The notes below the pieces were generated by a model. It was not told the DNA's origin and did no database searches. It saw nothing but the letters and a program-made list of their open reading frames with translations. DNA of 64,000 bases, taken from contig JALHPU010000015.1 of assembly GCA_022842325.1 (NCBI GenBank), positions 38,904 to 102,903 of the forward strand, written 5' to 3'. Source of the DNA: Sulfuritalea sp. (lineage in GTDB: Bacteria > Pseudomonadota > Gammaproteobacteria > Burkholderiales > Rhodocyclaceae). Shown in pieces: positions 11,881 to 21,191 of the stretch. The translations under genes were made by a program, and so were the position numbers. How positions within the stretch are numbered: the stretch's first letter is position 1; every line of letters starts with the position of its first letter.

Positions 11881-13137
11881 ATGGAAATGAAGTCAATTCG
11901 CTGGAAACGGAGGATGGCCGTATGCGCTATTGGGCTACTGCTTGCCCTGCCGACGGTGGCCGCCGATACCCCGGCTGCCTCGACCGGTTTGGCTCGTGCG
12001 CTGGAGCAAGCCTGGCGACTGCATCCGCAGGCGGCAGGACTGGACGCCCGCGAGGCTGAGGCGCGAGCCGCGCAGGAGGTTGCCGCTGGTCTCACGCCGG
12101 AGCCGCCGTCGGTCGCAATTGGTAGCCTGAACGACCGCTACAACCGGAATCTGGGCAGGCAAGAGTGGGAAGTCGAGCTCGCAGCGCCGCTCTGGCTTCC
12201 AGGACAAAAGGCCGCGCGCGAGGCGGAGGCGGCGAGCCGCGTCGAAGAAGCGGCGGCAAAACGCGCCGCCTTGCGCTGGGGGCTGGCAGGCGAGTTGCGC
12301 GAGGCTTGGTGGTCACTGGCGGCGGCGCGTAATGTCAATGCGCTGGCGATTCGTCGCCTTGCAACTGCGCAGGCGCTGGAAGCTGATGTGCGGCGCCGCT
12401 ACACGGTCGGCGAATTGTCCCGCATTGACGCCAATCTGGCGCAAGCCGAGGTACTTGCCGCGAGTGCCGAGCAGGCCGAAACCGAGACGGCGCTGCTGCA
12501 GGCGGAACAGGCATTACGAACGTTGACAGGTACGGTAGCGCCTCAGGATGTGGGCGAAGAAGTGCCGACGACGCTGCGCCGTTCAGGCGGGCTTCTGAGT
12601 ATGCCCGATGCCCACCCATCGCTTGTCGCTGCTGCCGCTGCCACTCGCGGCGCCCGCGCCAGGGTGACAGTCGCCGATGAATCGCGCCGTGCGGCGCCGG
12701 AGCTGGCGCTGCGCGTGGTGCGCGAGCGCGGCGATTTCGCCGAGCCCTACGCCAACACGGTGGGCATACGCCTGAAAATTCCGTTCTCCTCGGGGCCTCT
12801 GGTTCGCCGCGAAACTTCGGCAGCAAAGGCCGACGCCGACCAGGCCGACGCCGAGATGGTACGTGCCCAAACCCGCATCCAGCTCGAAGCAGAACGAGCC
12901 GATCGCGCCCTCGCTTCATCGGAGCGGCAGTTCCTTATGGCGCAGGAGCGCCGCCAGCTCTCCGCCGAGAACCTTCGCTTGTCCGAAAAAGCATTTTCAC
13001 TCGGCGAATCCGACCTAGCGACGCTGCTGCGCATCCGTGCTGCCGCCTTTGACGCCGAAGCCTTTCTCGACCGCCAACGCGTCGCCCGCGCCGCCGCCAT
13101 ATCGCGTCTGAATCAAGCCTTGGGAGTATTGCCGTGA
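11881..13137 (+). CDS. TolC family outer-membrane channel of first RND efflux system
   Basis: A 418-aa CzcC-like outer-membrane factor with a signal peptide (residues 1-30, ending LPTVAAD) and two outer-membrane-efflux repeats rich in Ala/Glu coiled-coil helices. It would form the outer-membrane exit of the tripartite pump with the adaptor and RND proteins downstream. The start ATG 11881 or ATG 11887 cannot be separated; the ribosome site is poor. The stop overlaps the next start by 4 bases (GTGA). An operator-like dyad lies 120 bases upstream. Confidence 0.9.
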   Translation: MEMKSIRWKRRMAVCAIGLLLALPTVAADTPAASTGLARALEQAWRLHPQAAGLDAREAEARAAQEVAAGLTPEPPSVAIGSLNDRYNRNLGRQEWEVELAAPLWLPGQKAAREAEAASRVEEAAAKRAALRWGLAGELREAWWSLAAARNVNALAIRRLATAQALEADVRRRYTVGELSRIDANLAQAEVLAASAEQAETETALLQAEQALRTLTGTVAPQDVGEEVPTTLRRSGGLLSMPDAHPSLVAAAAATRGARARVTVADESRRAAPELALRVVRERGDFAEPYANTVGIRLKIPFSSGPLVRRETSAAKADADQADAEMVRAQTRIQLEAERADRALASSERQFLMAQERRQLSAENLRLSEKAFSLGESDLATLLRIRAAAFDAEAFLDRQRVARAAAISRLNQALGVLP

Positions 13138-13667
13138 AGCAAGCGAGAGCATTATTGTTGGCCACTGTCATCGCCTTTCCCGCCTGGGCCGGAGGCGACA
13201 GCAGCGATGGCCATACGCACGCGGCGCCTGAGCCGCTCCCGGTTGGCACTTTGTCGCCGCGGGCAGCGGCGGCAACTGAAGATTTCGAAGTGGTTGCAGC
13301 CATCGAAGGCAAGAAGCTGGTGGTCTATCTCGATCGCTTCGCCAGCAACGAGCCGGTGACAAAGGCCAATGTGGAGGTAGAGGGCGGAGGGCTGAAGGGA
13401 GTCGCCGGCGAGATAGCGCCAGGAACCTACGCCCTGGAATTGGCAACGGCCATGTCCCCGGGCAAGCATCCGCTCACGATTGCCATCGAAGCCGGCGATA
13501 CCGCCGATCTGCTGACGGCCACGCTGGATATTTCTCCTGCTGCGACGAGTGAAGAACATATACACGGCTGGAGCGAACGAATCGTCTGGATTGTCGCCAG
13601 CCTTCTTCTACTTGCCGCTGGCGCTCTGCTGGTCGTGCGCCGCCGCAACAAATCCAAAGGAATCTGA
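13134..13667 (+). CDS. exported membrane-anchored protein of first RND operon
   Basis: A 177-aa protein starting at GTG 13134, overlapping the preceding stop by 4 bases. It has a signal peptide (ALLLATVIAFPAWAG), a His-containing segment just after it (DGHTHAAPEP), a beta-rich domain (about residues 45-135), a second short His motif (EEHIHGWSER) and a C-terminal transmembrane helix (IVWIVASLLLLAAGALLVV) with a basic tail. This layout suggests a periplasmic metal-handling domain tethered to the inner membrane. It sits between the outer-membrane factor and the adaptor genes, so it probably assists the pump. The family has no firm function known to me. Confidence 0.8.
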   Translation: MKQARALLLATVIAFPAWAGGDSSDGHTHAAPEPLPVGTLSPRAAAATEDFEVVAAIEGKKLVVYLDRFASNEPVTKANVEVEGGGLKGVAGEIAPGTYALELATAMSPGKHPLTIAIEAGDTADLLTATLDISPAATSEEHIHGWSERIVWIVASLLLLAAGALLVVRRRNKSKGI

Positions 13668-13669
13668 AC

Positions 13670-14812
13670 ATGCGAATCACGCGTATGCGATCCCTCGCTG
13701 TTGCAATGCTGTTTGGCGTGGCCACTGTCGCGCTGGCCCACGGCGATGAGGATCATAGTCAGGACAAGGCACCTAAAGCCGCTCCGACCACGGCTGGTGC
13801 AACGCCAGGCGCGTCGGGCATGCTCCAACGCCTGGCCGACGGCAGCCTGTTCGTGCCCAAGACAGTGCAGCGGCAACTCGAAATTCGTACCCGCGCTGCC
13901 CGCATCGGCGATCTCGCAGCGACGGTCGAGCTCAACGGCAAGGTGATCCCGGACCCCAATACGAGCGGCCGGGTTCAGGCCACCTTTGCCGGCAGCGTCA
14001 TGCCCGGCCCCAAGGGCATGCCGGTGCCTGGAAGAAGAGTCGCCAAAGGTGAGGTGCTGGCCTACCTGCGCCCGGTCAGCGGCGCCATCGAGCGTGGCAA
14101 TCAGAGGTCGCAACTGGCAGAGCTGGAAGCACAGCTGGCCATTGCCGATGGGCGCGTCAGACGCTTCGAACAACTTGAGGGCGCAGTGCCGCAAAAGGAA
14201 ATCGAAGCGGCAAGGATCGAGCGCGACGCGCTGCAAAAGCGCCGTGCCTTCGTCGGCGCCAGCATCAATGCCGCAGAGCCGCTACTGGCACCTGCAGCGG
14301 GCGTGATCAGCGCCTCGCACCATCTGGTGGCCGGGCAGATCGTCGACGCCAGGGAGGTTTTGTTCGAGATCGTCGATCCCGCCCGCCTGGCGGTGGAGGC
14401 GTTGGCCTACGATCCGGGCATCGCGGCAACACTTGTCTCCGCCAGCGCGCTGGTGGAACAAATTGCGCTGGAACTCAAATTCGTTGGCGCCGGTCGTCAG
14501 TTGCGCGAGCAGGCACTGCCACTCTTGTTTCAAATCGCCACGATCAATCCCGCCGTGGCAGTGGGTCAGCCGGTGAAAGTCATCGTGCGCACGGCACAGG
14601 GAATCAAGGGTGCGGCGATACCGCGCTCGGCACTGACCAAAGTCGGCGCTGGCGAGACGGCGATCTGGGTACATGCCGAGGCTGAACGCTTCGTTGTACG
14701 GCGTGTCCGCCATCAGTCGCTGGATGCCGCCAACGTCGCCATCGTCGATGGCCTGCACGACGGCGACCGCGTGGTAGTTGAAGGCGCCGGCCTGTTGTCC
14801 CAGGTGCGCTGA
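13670..14812 (+). CDS. RND efflux periplasmic adaptor (CzcB/HlyD type)
   Basis: A 380-aa membrane-fusion protein with a signal peptide ([19 protein letters not shown]), a His/Asp-rich start to the mature part (HGDEDHSQD), a lipoyl half-motif around residues 105-130, a short coiled-coil hairpin (about 145-190), a second lipoyl half ([21 protein letters not shown]) and C-terminal beta-barrel domains. It would couple the RND pump at 14814 to the TolC-type channel at 11881. It follows the previous gene by 2 bases and precedes the RND start by 1 base, so it is clearly co-transcribed. Confidence 0.93.
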   Translation: MRITRMRSLAVAMLFGVATVALAHGDEDHSQDKAPKAAPTTAGATPGASGMLQRLADGSLFVPKTVQRQLEIRTRAARIGDLAATVELNGKVIPDPNTSGRVQATFAGSVMPGPKGMPVPGRRVAKGEVLAYLRPVSGAIERGNQRSQLAELEAQLAIADGRVRRFEQLEGAVPQKEIEAARIERDALQKRRAFVGASINAAEPLLAPAAGVISASHHLVAGQIVDAREVLFEIVDPARLAVEALAYDPGIAATLVSASALVEQIALELKFVGAGRQLREQALPLLFQIATINPAVAVGQPVKVIVRTAQGIKGAAIPRSALTKVGAGETAIWVHAEAERFVVRRVRHQSLDAANVAIVDGLHDGDRVVVEGAGLLSQVR

Positions 14813-14813
14813 G

Positions 14814-17800
14814 ATGTTTGATTTCATCATCCACGCCGCGCTCAAGCAGCGATTGATCGTCATCTGCGTCTCGCTGCTGCTGATCATTTACGGCGCGATC
14901 ACGCTGCGGCAGATGCCGGTCGATGTCTTTCCCGATCTGAACAAGCCGACCGTAACGCTGATGACCGAAGCCGGCGGCATGGCACCGGAAGAAGTCGAGC
15001 AACTGGTCACCTTCCCGGTCGAATCCAGCATGAATGGCATGCCAGGCGTGACGCGCGTGCGCTCGGTATCGGGCATCGGCCTGTCCATTGTCTATGTCGA
15101 GTTCGAATGGGGCTCCGACATCTATCGCAACCGGCAACAGGTCGCCGAACGCCTGAACCTGGTGCGCGAACAACTGCCTCCGGGCATCGTGCCGCAGTTG
15201 GGTCCGATCTCCTCGATCATGGGTGAGATCCTGCTCATCGCACTGCCTGCCGACCCCGCCAAGGTGAGTCCGATGGCGGTGCGCGAGTATGCCGACTGGG
15301 TCGTGCGGCCACGCCTGCTGACGATTCCCGGCGTCGCTCAGGTGATTCCCATCGGCGGCGAAGTGCGCCAGTACCGCGTCGAGCTGAAGCCCGCCCAGCT
15401 TCAGGCGCTTGGCATCGAACGCGAAAAGCTGGAGGCCGCGCTGAAGGATTTCGGCGCCAACACCAGTGGCGGCTTTCTCGAAGTGCAGGGCCGAGAGTGG
15501 CTGATCCGCCAGATCGGTCGCAGTTCGCGCATCGAGGATTTGCAAAACCTGGTGGTGGCGGTGAAAAACGGGCAGCCGATCCTGCTCAGGCAGCTTGCCG
15601 ACGTGAAACTGGCGCCGGCGATCAAGCGCGGCGATGGCAGCTACATGGGCAAGCCGGCGGTGATCCTGTCGGTGCAGAAGCAGCCGGCCGCCGACAGCGT
15701 AACCCTGACCCGCGAGGTGGAAAAGGCCATCGCGGAACTTGGCAAGAACCTGCCGCAGGGCATCGAAGCGCCGTCCTTCCTGTTCAAGCAGGCCGACTTC
15801 ATCGAGCACTCCGTGAACAATGTCGAGGAGGCACTGCGCGACGGGGCGATGCTGGTCGCGGTGATCCTGTTCCTGTTCCTGCTCAACGTGCGCACCACGA
15901 TCATTTCGCTGATGGCGATTCCGGTGTCGCTGCTGGCGACGGCGCTGGTGTTCCATTATTTCGGACTGTCGATCAACACCATGACGCTGGGCGGGCTGGC
16001 CATCGCCATCGGCGAGCTGGTGGATGACGCCGTGGTCGGCGTCGAGAACGTCTTGCGCCGGCTGAAACTGAACCAGGCTTCTGCCACACCGCGCCCGGTG
16101 GCCGAGGTCATCGCCGCCGCGACGCTGGAAGTGCGCTCGGCGATCGTCTATGCCACGGTGATCATCGTGCTGGTGTTCGTGCCGCTGTTCGTCCTGCCCG
16201 GCATCGAGGGCCGGCTGTTCACGCCGCTGGGGGTGGCCTACATCGTTTCGATCCTCGCCAGCATGATCGTTTCGGTCACGCTGACGCCGGTGATGGCTTA
16301 CTACCTGCTGCCGCGCATGAAGCAGCTGCATGCCGGCGACAGCCCGCTGGTGACCTGGCTCAAGCGGCAGGATGCGAAGCTGCTGCAGTGGTCCTTCGGC
16401 CATGCGCGCACACTCCTGGCCGGCGCGCTGGCGCTGGTGGTGATCGTCGCGGCGAGCGTGCCCTTCTTCCCGCGCTCCTTCCTGCCGCCGTTCAACGAGG
16501 GCACGCTGACGGTCAACGTGCTGCTCAATCCCGGCACCTCGCTGGCCGAATCCAACCGCATCGGCACCCTGGCAGAACAACTTGTCGCCCAGGTGCCGGA
16601 GGTGACCAAGGTCGGCCGCCGCACCGGTCGCGCCGAGCTCGACGAACATGCCGAAGGCGTGCATTACACCGAGATGGATGTCGACCTCAAGGCGTCCGAT
16701 CGCAGCCGCGAACAGATCATCGCCGACATCCGGCAACGCCTGGCGAGCCTGCCGGCCGCCTCCAACGTCGGCCAGCCGATTTCACACCGTCTCGACCACC
16801 TGCTGTCCGGCGTGCGCGCCCAGATCGCGCTGAAAATCTACGGCGACGACCTCGACACGCTGCGCGGCCTGGCCGCCGAGCTGCGCGAGCGCCTGGCGAA
16901 GATTCCCGGCGTGACCGATTTGCAGATCGAGAAACAGGTGCTGATCCCGCAGATCAAGATCCGCCTCGACTACGAGCAGGCGGCGCGCTACGGCGTCGCC
17001 CCCGGCAACCTGCTGCGCAGCCTGGAGCAGATGATCGAGGGTGAGCGAATTACCCAGATCATCGAGGGCAACCGGCGTTTCGACCTGCTGGTGCGCCTGC
17101 CGGAAAGTGCGCGCAGCCCACAGGCACTGGCCGACTTGCTGATCGAAACCCCCAATGGCTATGTGCCGCTGTCGAAAATCGCCAGTGTCGAGGAAAGCGA
17201 TGGCCCCAACCAGGTCAGCCGCGAGAATTCACGGCGGCGTATCGTGCTTTCGGCCAACACCGACGGCCGCGACATGTCCAAGGTTATCGCCGACATACGT
17301 GTCGAACTGGCCTCAAATCCGCTGCCGGAAGGTTATTTCACCGCGCTCGAAGGCCAGTTCCAGGCACAGGAGCAAGCCGCAAGGCTGATCACGCTGCTCG
17401 CTGCAGTGTCGCTAACCATGATCTTCATGGTGCTCTACAGCCGCTACCGTTCGACGGCACTGACGCTGATCATCATGGGCAATATTCCACTGGCCCTGAT
17501 CGGCAGCGTGATCGCGCTGTGGATTTCGGGTCAGCCGCTGTCGGTCGCGGCGCTGGTCGGCTTCATCACCCTGACCGGCATTGCCACGCGCAACGGCATC
17601 CTCAAGATCAGCCACTACATCAATTTGTGCGCGTTCGAAGGCGAGACTTTCGGCCAGGCGATGATCGTGCGCGGTTCGCTGGAACGCCTGACGCCGGTGC
17701 TGATGACAGCGCTGGTCGCCGCCTTCGCCCTGCTGCCGTTGCTGCTGTCGGCCGACGCCCCGGGCAAGGAAGTGCTGCACCCGGTGGCGGTGGTTATCTT

Positions 17801-17918
17801 CGGCGGCCTGATCAGTTCAACCCTGCTCGATACCCTGCTTACGCCGCTGATGTTCTGGCTTTGGGGTCGGCCGGCCTTGGAGCGCCTGCTCGCTGCCCAC
17901 GAAAGCGAAAGTTTCTAA
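14814..17918 (+). CDS. heavy-metal RND efflux pump (CzcA/CusA family)
   Basis: A 1034-aa inner-membrane proton antiporter of the HME-RND group. The start is ATG 14814 ([13 protein letters not shown]), one base after the adaptor stop; an earlier in-frame ATG at 14778 lies inside the adaptor gene. There are 12 transmembrane helices in the usual 1+5+1+5 pattern with two large periplasmic loops. Transmembrane helix 4 reads [20 protein letters not shown], differing from CusA's IGAMIDAAIVMIEN (seen in the second system), so its metal is probably not the same; I cannot name it. No close match to the Czc Zn/Co/Cd motif was seen either. Confidence 0.95.
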   Translation: MFDFIIHAALKQRLIVICVSLLLIIYGAITLRQMPVDVFPDLNKPTVTLMTEAGGMAPEEVEQLVTFPVESSMNGMPGVTRVRSVSGIGLSIVYVEFEWGSDIYRNRQQVAERLNLVREQLPPGIVPQLGPISSIMGEILLIALPADPAKVSPMAVREYADWVVRPRLLTIPGVAQVIPIGGEVRQYRVELKPAQLQALGIEREKLEAALKDFGANTSGGFLEVQGREWLIRQIGRSSRIEDLQNLVVAVKNGQPILLRQLADVKLAPAIKRGDGSYMGKPAVILSVQKQPAADSVTLTREVEKAIAELGKNLPQGIEAPSFLFKQADFIEHSVNNVEEALRDGAMLVAVILFLFLLNVRTTIISLMAIPVSLLATALVFHYFGLSINTMTLGGLAIAIGELVDDAVVGVENVLRRLKLNQASATPRPVAEVIAAATLEVRSAIVYATVIIVLVFVPLFVLPGIEGRLFTPLGVAYIVSILASMIVSVTLTPVMAYYLLPRMKQLHAGDSPLVTWLKRQDAKLLQWSFGHARTLLAGALALVVIVAASVPFFPRSFLPPFNEGTLTVNVLLNPGTSLAESNRIGTLAEQLVAQVPEVTKVGRRTGRAELDEHAEGVHYTEMDVDLKASDRSREQIIADIRQRLASLPAASNVGQPISHRLDHLLSGVRAQIALKIYGDDLDTLRGLAAELRERLAKIPGVTDLQIEKQVLIPQIKIRLDYEQAARYGVAPGNLLRSLEQMIEGERITQIIEGNRRFDLLVRLPESARSPQALADLLIETPNGYVPLSKIASVEESDGPNQVSRENSRRRIVLSANTDGRDMSKVIADIRVELASNPLPEGYFTALEGQFQAQEQAARLITLLAAVSLTMIFMVLYSRYRSTALTLIIMGNIPLALIGSVIALWISGQPLSVAALVGFITLTGIATRNGILKISHYINLCAFEGETFGQAMIVRGSLERLTPVLMTALVAAFALLPLLLSADAPGKEVLHPVAVVIFGGLISSTLLDTLLTPLMFWLWGRPALERLLAAHESESF

Positions 17919-17945
17919 CCCACCTCAACCACAAAGGAGTTCCCC

Positions 17946-18413
17946 GTGAAGAGAGCCTTGCGTTTCATAGCCGTTGCCAGTGTCTTCGGCCTGGCGAGTT
18001 CAACCCTGCTTGCCCACAGCGATGAAGTCTTGGATACCCAGAAGGCGCCTAACGGCGGGCAACTGCGCATGGCCGGCGTCTATCACTTTGAACTGGTGGT
18101 GGCCAAAGACAGCAAGGTGACCACGGAAAGCCCCGTCGTCGTGTACGTCACTGATCATGCCGGCACCAAGATTCCGACAGTCGGCGCTGGCGGCACGGCG
18201 ACTATCCTCGCCGGCAAGCAGAAAGCCAGTGTCACGCTGGTTCCCGATGGCGACAACCGTCTCAAGGGCGTCGGCAAGTACGTTTCGACGCCGGACATGA
18301 AGGTGGTGGTTGCTATCACCCTGGCGGGCAAGACCGCCGAGCAGGCGCGCTTTACACCGCTGACTGCGCCGCTGGCCGTGGTGAAGGACGGGCATACGGA
18401 TCATAAGCACTGA
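17946..18413 (+). CDS. small periplasmic protein, last gene of first RND operon
   Basis: A 155-aa exported protein starting at GTG 17946 behind AAAGGAG. It has a signal peptide (FIAVASVFGLASSTLLAHS) and a His-rich C-terminus (DGHTDHKH); the middle is beta-rich and has the look of a small metal-binding immunoglobulin-like domain (YHFELVVAKDSKVTTESPV). It follows the RND gene by 27 bases and is likely a periplasmic metal carrier for the pump. No characterised homologue is recognised. Confidence 0.8.
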   Translation: MKRALRFIAVASVFGLASSTLLAHSDEVLDTQKAPNGGQLRMAGVYHFELVVAKDSKVTTESPVVVYVTDHAGTKIPTVGAGGTATILAGKQKASVTLVPDGDNRLKGVGKYVSTPDMKVVVAITLAGKTAEQARFTPLTAPLAVVKDGHTDHKH

Positions 18414-18475
18414 CTTTTGTACGAAGTTCCTTGGTCGCAGCCTCATCTACACGTCTTTCTGCAACCGTGTGGAAG

Positions 18476-18503
18476 ATTACAGAAATGTAATTTGTCGGTC
18501 AGC
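18476..18503 (+). promoter_or_regulatory. CusR-type operator before DUF411-cusF unit
   Basis: Perfect dyad ATTACAGAAATGTAAT at 18476-18491 followed by TTGTCGGTCAGC and TTCCTGTCGG. It lies 55 bases before the DUF411 start codon. This is the best copy of the recurrent motif of the island and was used to recognise the others. Confidence 0.65.
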
Positions 18504-18557
18504 TTCCTGTCGGAGTGGGCCGGGCAAACTGTGCCCATCCGCCTAAGGAACTTCGCC

Positions 18558-18995
18558 ATGAAACTTCGTCTTCATTCTCTACTGCTCATTGCCGCGCTTG
18601 GTTCCGCGCATGTTTGGGCGCAATCCTCGGCTGCGGTCGAGGTGTTCAAGAGCCCCTACTGCGGTTGCTGTGGGAAATGGGTCGAGCATTTGCGCCAGAA
18701 CGGATTTCAGGTCAATACCCACGACGTCGAAGATGTCACGGCGGCCAGAAAGAAAATGGGGATGCCTGATCGACTGGGCTCCTGCCATACCGCCAAGATT
18801 GGCGGCTATGTCGTCGAGGGACACGTCCCCGCCGCCGACATCCAGCGACTGCTGAAGGAAAAGCCCAAGGCCCTGGGGCTGGCAGTGCCCTCCATGCCCC
18901 CCGGTTCGCCGGGGATGGAAAGTTCGAAACCGATTCCCTATCAAACATTGCTGGTCCAATTCAATGGATCAACCCGTGTCTTTGCCCAACACTAA
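18558..18995 (+). CDS. DUF411 metal-binding protein
   Basis: A 145-aa exported protein. Signal peptide at residues 1-21 (LLLIAALGSAHVWAQ), then the DUF411 domain with the conserved SPYCGCCGKW motif and a third cysteine in LGSCHTAKIGGYVVEGHVPA. DUF411 proteins are found in copper and silver resistance loci and are thought to bind the metal through these cysteines. ATG 18558 follows AAGGAA at 8 bases; the long frame starting at 18417 has no ribosome site and runs through the operator. It is followed by the CusF-like gene, 24 bases on. Confidence 0.9.
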   Translation: MKLRLHSLLLIAALGSAHVWAQSSAAVEVFKSPYCGCCGKWVEHLRQNGFQVNTHDVEDVTAARKKMGMPDRLGSCHTAKIGGYVVEGHVPAADIQRLLKEKPKALGLAVPSMPPGSPGMESSKPIPYQTLLVQFNGSTRVFAQH

Positions 18996-19019
18996 ACTAC
19001 GACTTCAATGGAGAACACC

Positions 19020-19364
19020 ATGAGAGCTATCGCCACCATCACCATCCTCGTTGCCGCCGGCTTTTCCATGCCAGGTATTGCCGCCACCGATCACGATTCG
19101 CAAGCCGGACACGGCTCGATGTCTGCTAAGCCAAGTGCGGATGCTTCACTTATCGATGGCTTGGTGAAGAAGGTCGACAAGTCCGCTGGTAAAGTCACGG
19201 TATCCCACGGTCCGTTGCCAAACGGCATGCCGGCTATGACCATGGTATTCAAGGTCAAGAATGCGGCGTGGCTCGATCAGATGAAGGCAGGCAGCAAGAT
19301 CCGCTTCGCGGCCGACCAGATAAATGGCTTGATGACGATCGTCCGTTTTGCGCAGGCCGAATAG
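19020..19364 (+). CDS. cusF: CusF-like periplasmic copper chaperone
   Basis: A 114-aa exported protein: signal peptide (IATITILVAAGFSMPGIAA), linker with Met/His (HGSMSAKPS), then a CusF OB-fold domain. The metal-binding set of CusF (His, Trp-like aromatic, two Met) is represented by VSHGPLPNGMPAMTMVFKV, the MPAMTM pair being the hallmark. It would hand Cu(I)/Ag(I) to the periplasmic adaptor of the RND pump. ATG 19020 is used because GGAG precedes it; the ATG at 19008 overlaps that site. A CusF-like domain is also fused to the adaptor at 21188. Confidence 0.92.
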   Translation: MRAIATITILVAAGFSMPGIAATDHDSQAGHGSMSAKPSADASLIDGLVKKVDKSAGKVTVSHGPLPNGMPAMTMVFKVKNAAWLDQMKAGSKIRFAADQINGLMTIVRFAQAE

Positions 19365-19374
19365 CAAGGCGTGC

Positions 19375-19845
19375 TTGAAATACGGCCCTATCGCTTGTAT
19401 TGCTCCGCTCGAATTATCCGTCGCACCCGCCCATGCGTTTGGCCCAATGATGCTACCCATGATGACCGGAGGGTCAGCATGCCATGGGTAACAGCCATGG
19501 AGCCAGCGACGAAAACAGGAGTCACGAGTCACACGCGGAGCAAAGTCACCCTGCCACCGCAGGCGCGCAACCTATACCACCGACAGATTATTCCGAACTG
19601 CCTCAAGCCGGAAGCGAGGCGAAGTTCGAGCCGGCGCCCAGAGAGAACACCCAGTAGGATGCCCGTCCGCCGCATCGAAATCTGCGCCGCCTGCCTTCCT
19701 CGAATACATGCTGCTCTGAGGATTGGTTGCGGCGGGGATTGCAGCATTTATTGTGTATCTTGGTAGAAAAAAGCACGGCAATAAAAATGCAGCGTCCGGA
19801 TCAAACGTGGCTCGTAAGAAAAAGCCACGTCGGCCTGGCAAATAA
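19375..19845 (+). pseudogene. decayed small membrane protein gene with Met/His-rich region
   Basis: Three consecutive fragments in different frames read like one small exported protein. From TTG 19375: a hydrophobic leader then AHAFGPMMLPMMTGG, stopping at 19491; from about 19484: HGASDENRSHESHAEQSH, an acidic linker, stopping at 19657; then from about 19658: PSAASKSAPPAFLEYMLL, an in-frame TGA, and GLVAAGIAAFIVYLGRKK with a Lys/Arg-rich tail ending at 19845. Taken together: signal peptide, Met- and His-rich part, one membrane helix, basic tail. At least two frameshifts and one stop break it. It sits between cusF and the second RND operon, so a lost copper-related accessory is plausible. The reconstruction is inference. 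Confidence 0.4.
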
Positions 19846-19877
19846 GGAATCGCCTTTCAAGTTTGGACAAGTCATCC

Positions 19878-21191
19878 ATGAACCATTTACATGTTCTTCA
19901 GGGAGTCCGTAGGCGCGGAACGCCCTCCGTGCCGGCGCTGATCCTGATGCTGGCCTTTGCTGCGGCGACACCCGCGCTGGCGCAGGAAACCGCGTTGGGC
20001 ACTAGCGTCGAAAGCCTGCTCGACTATGCCAAGGCGCGCAATCCGGAATATGCCGCCATGCGTCTGGAAGCCGAAGCGGTTCGCGAGCGCGTCTATCCGG
20101 CTGGCGCGCTGCCCGACCCGATGCTGCGCACCGAACTGCAGAACGTTACCAACTTCGGCGCCGAGTCCGGCACTAGCTTCAACCTGCTGCCCAGCCGTGT
20201 CGGCAGTACCAAATACACGCTGATCCAGCCGCTGCCTTTCTGGGGCAAGCGCGATCTCAAGCGCGATGCGGCCGAGGCCGAGGCCGATGTGGCGCTGGGT
20301 AAAGCCGGCATCACCTGGACCGAACAGGCGGCGCGCATCAAGGCCACCTATGCCCAGTATTTCGCCGCGGCGAGGCTGGTCAGCCTGACGAAGCAAGTCA
20401 TCGATCTGATCGATCGCATCGAGGGGATCACCCAGGCGCGCTACGCCGGTGGCCTGGTGCCGCAACAAGATGCGATCCGTGTCCAGGTGGAACGCACCGC
20501 GATGAGAAGCGAGCTAATCCAGATGGAAACCGAAAGCCATCATGCGCGTTCCCGCCTCAATGGACTGCTGGCGCGTCCGGCCCAATCCACTCTGGCCGTC
20601 CCGGAACGCCTGCGGCCAATTCCTGCGGTCGCCAGGCTCGACTATGTCGTACTGGAAGAACGCCTGCGCGGCAGGAATCCAAGTCTCTTTGCCGACGACG
20701 CGCGGATTCGCGCAGCGGAAAAGAACCGCGACCTGACTTATCGCAACCGCTATCCCGATTTCACCCTTGGCATTTCGCCGATCCAGACGCGCAACCGCGT
20801 GAACATGTGGGAACTGATGTTCGAACTGAACATACCACTGCAACAGGAAAGCCGTCGCAGCCAGGAACGCGAAGCCGAGAAAATGATCGAGGCCAGCCAC
20901 GCCCGCAAGGAGGCGACCGCCAACCAATTGCTGGCTGATCTTTCCGAAAACCTGGCCGGCATCAACGCCGCGCGGCGCGTGGAAACGCTGGCGCAAACCA
21001 GCCTGTTGCCGCAGGCCGAACTCACTTTTCGTGCGGCGCTCGCCGGGTATGAAACCGGCAAGGTGGATTTCGCCACCTTGCTCGACGCGCAACGGCAGAT
21101 TCGCAAGGCGAAGCAGGACGTCATCAAGGCGCAGGCGGAGCAGCAGGCGCGCCTGGCGGACATCGAACGACTCATCGGGGAAGATCTATGA
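19878..21191 (+). CDS. cusC: TolC family outer-membrane channel (CusC-like) of second RND system
   Basis: A 437-aa outer-membrane factor with a signal peptide (LILMLAFAAATPALAQ) and two helical efflux repeats; the LTKQVIDLIDRIEGITQARYAGGL and AGYETGKVDFATLLDAQRQI segments are typical. ATG 19878 is preferred to the TTG at 19863, though neither has a strong ribosome site. The stop overlaps the adaptor start by 4 bases (ATGA). With the following two genes it forms a Cus-type tripartite pump for Cu(I)/Ag(I). Confidence 0.92.
   Translation: MNHLHVLQGVRRRGTPSVPALILMLAFAAATPALAQETALGTSVESLLDYAKARNPEYAAMRLEAEAVRERVYPAGALPDPMLRTELQNVTNFGAESGTSFNLLPSRVGSTKYTLIQPLPFWGKRDLKRDAAEAEADVALGKAGITWTEQAARIKATYAQYFAAARLVSLTKQVIDLIDRIEGITQARYAGGLVPQQDAIRVQVERTAMRSELIQMETESHHARSRLNGLLARPAQSTLAVPERLRPIPAVARLDYVVLEERLRGRNPSLFADDARIRAAEKNRDLTYRNRYPDFTLGISPIQTRNRVNMWELMFELNIPLQQESRRSQEREAEKMIEASHARKEATANQLLADLSENLAGINAARRVETLAQTSLLPQAELTFRAALAGYETGKVDFATLLDAQRQIRKAKQDVIKAQAEQQARLADIERLIGEDL

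Noticed and set aside
14604..16736. A 710-codon open frame on the minus strand, rich in His, Arg, Gln and Asp
   Set aside because: It lies entirely opposite the RND pump gene; its composition (strings of H, R, Q, D) is that of the antisense of a G+C-rich coding frame, and it has no ribosome site or domain.
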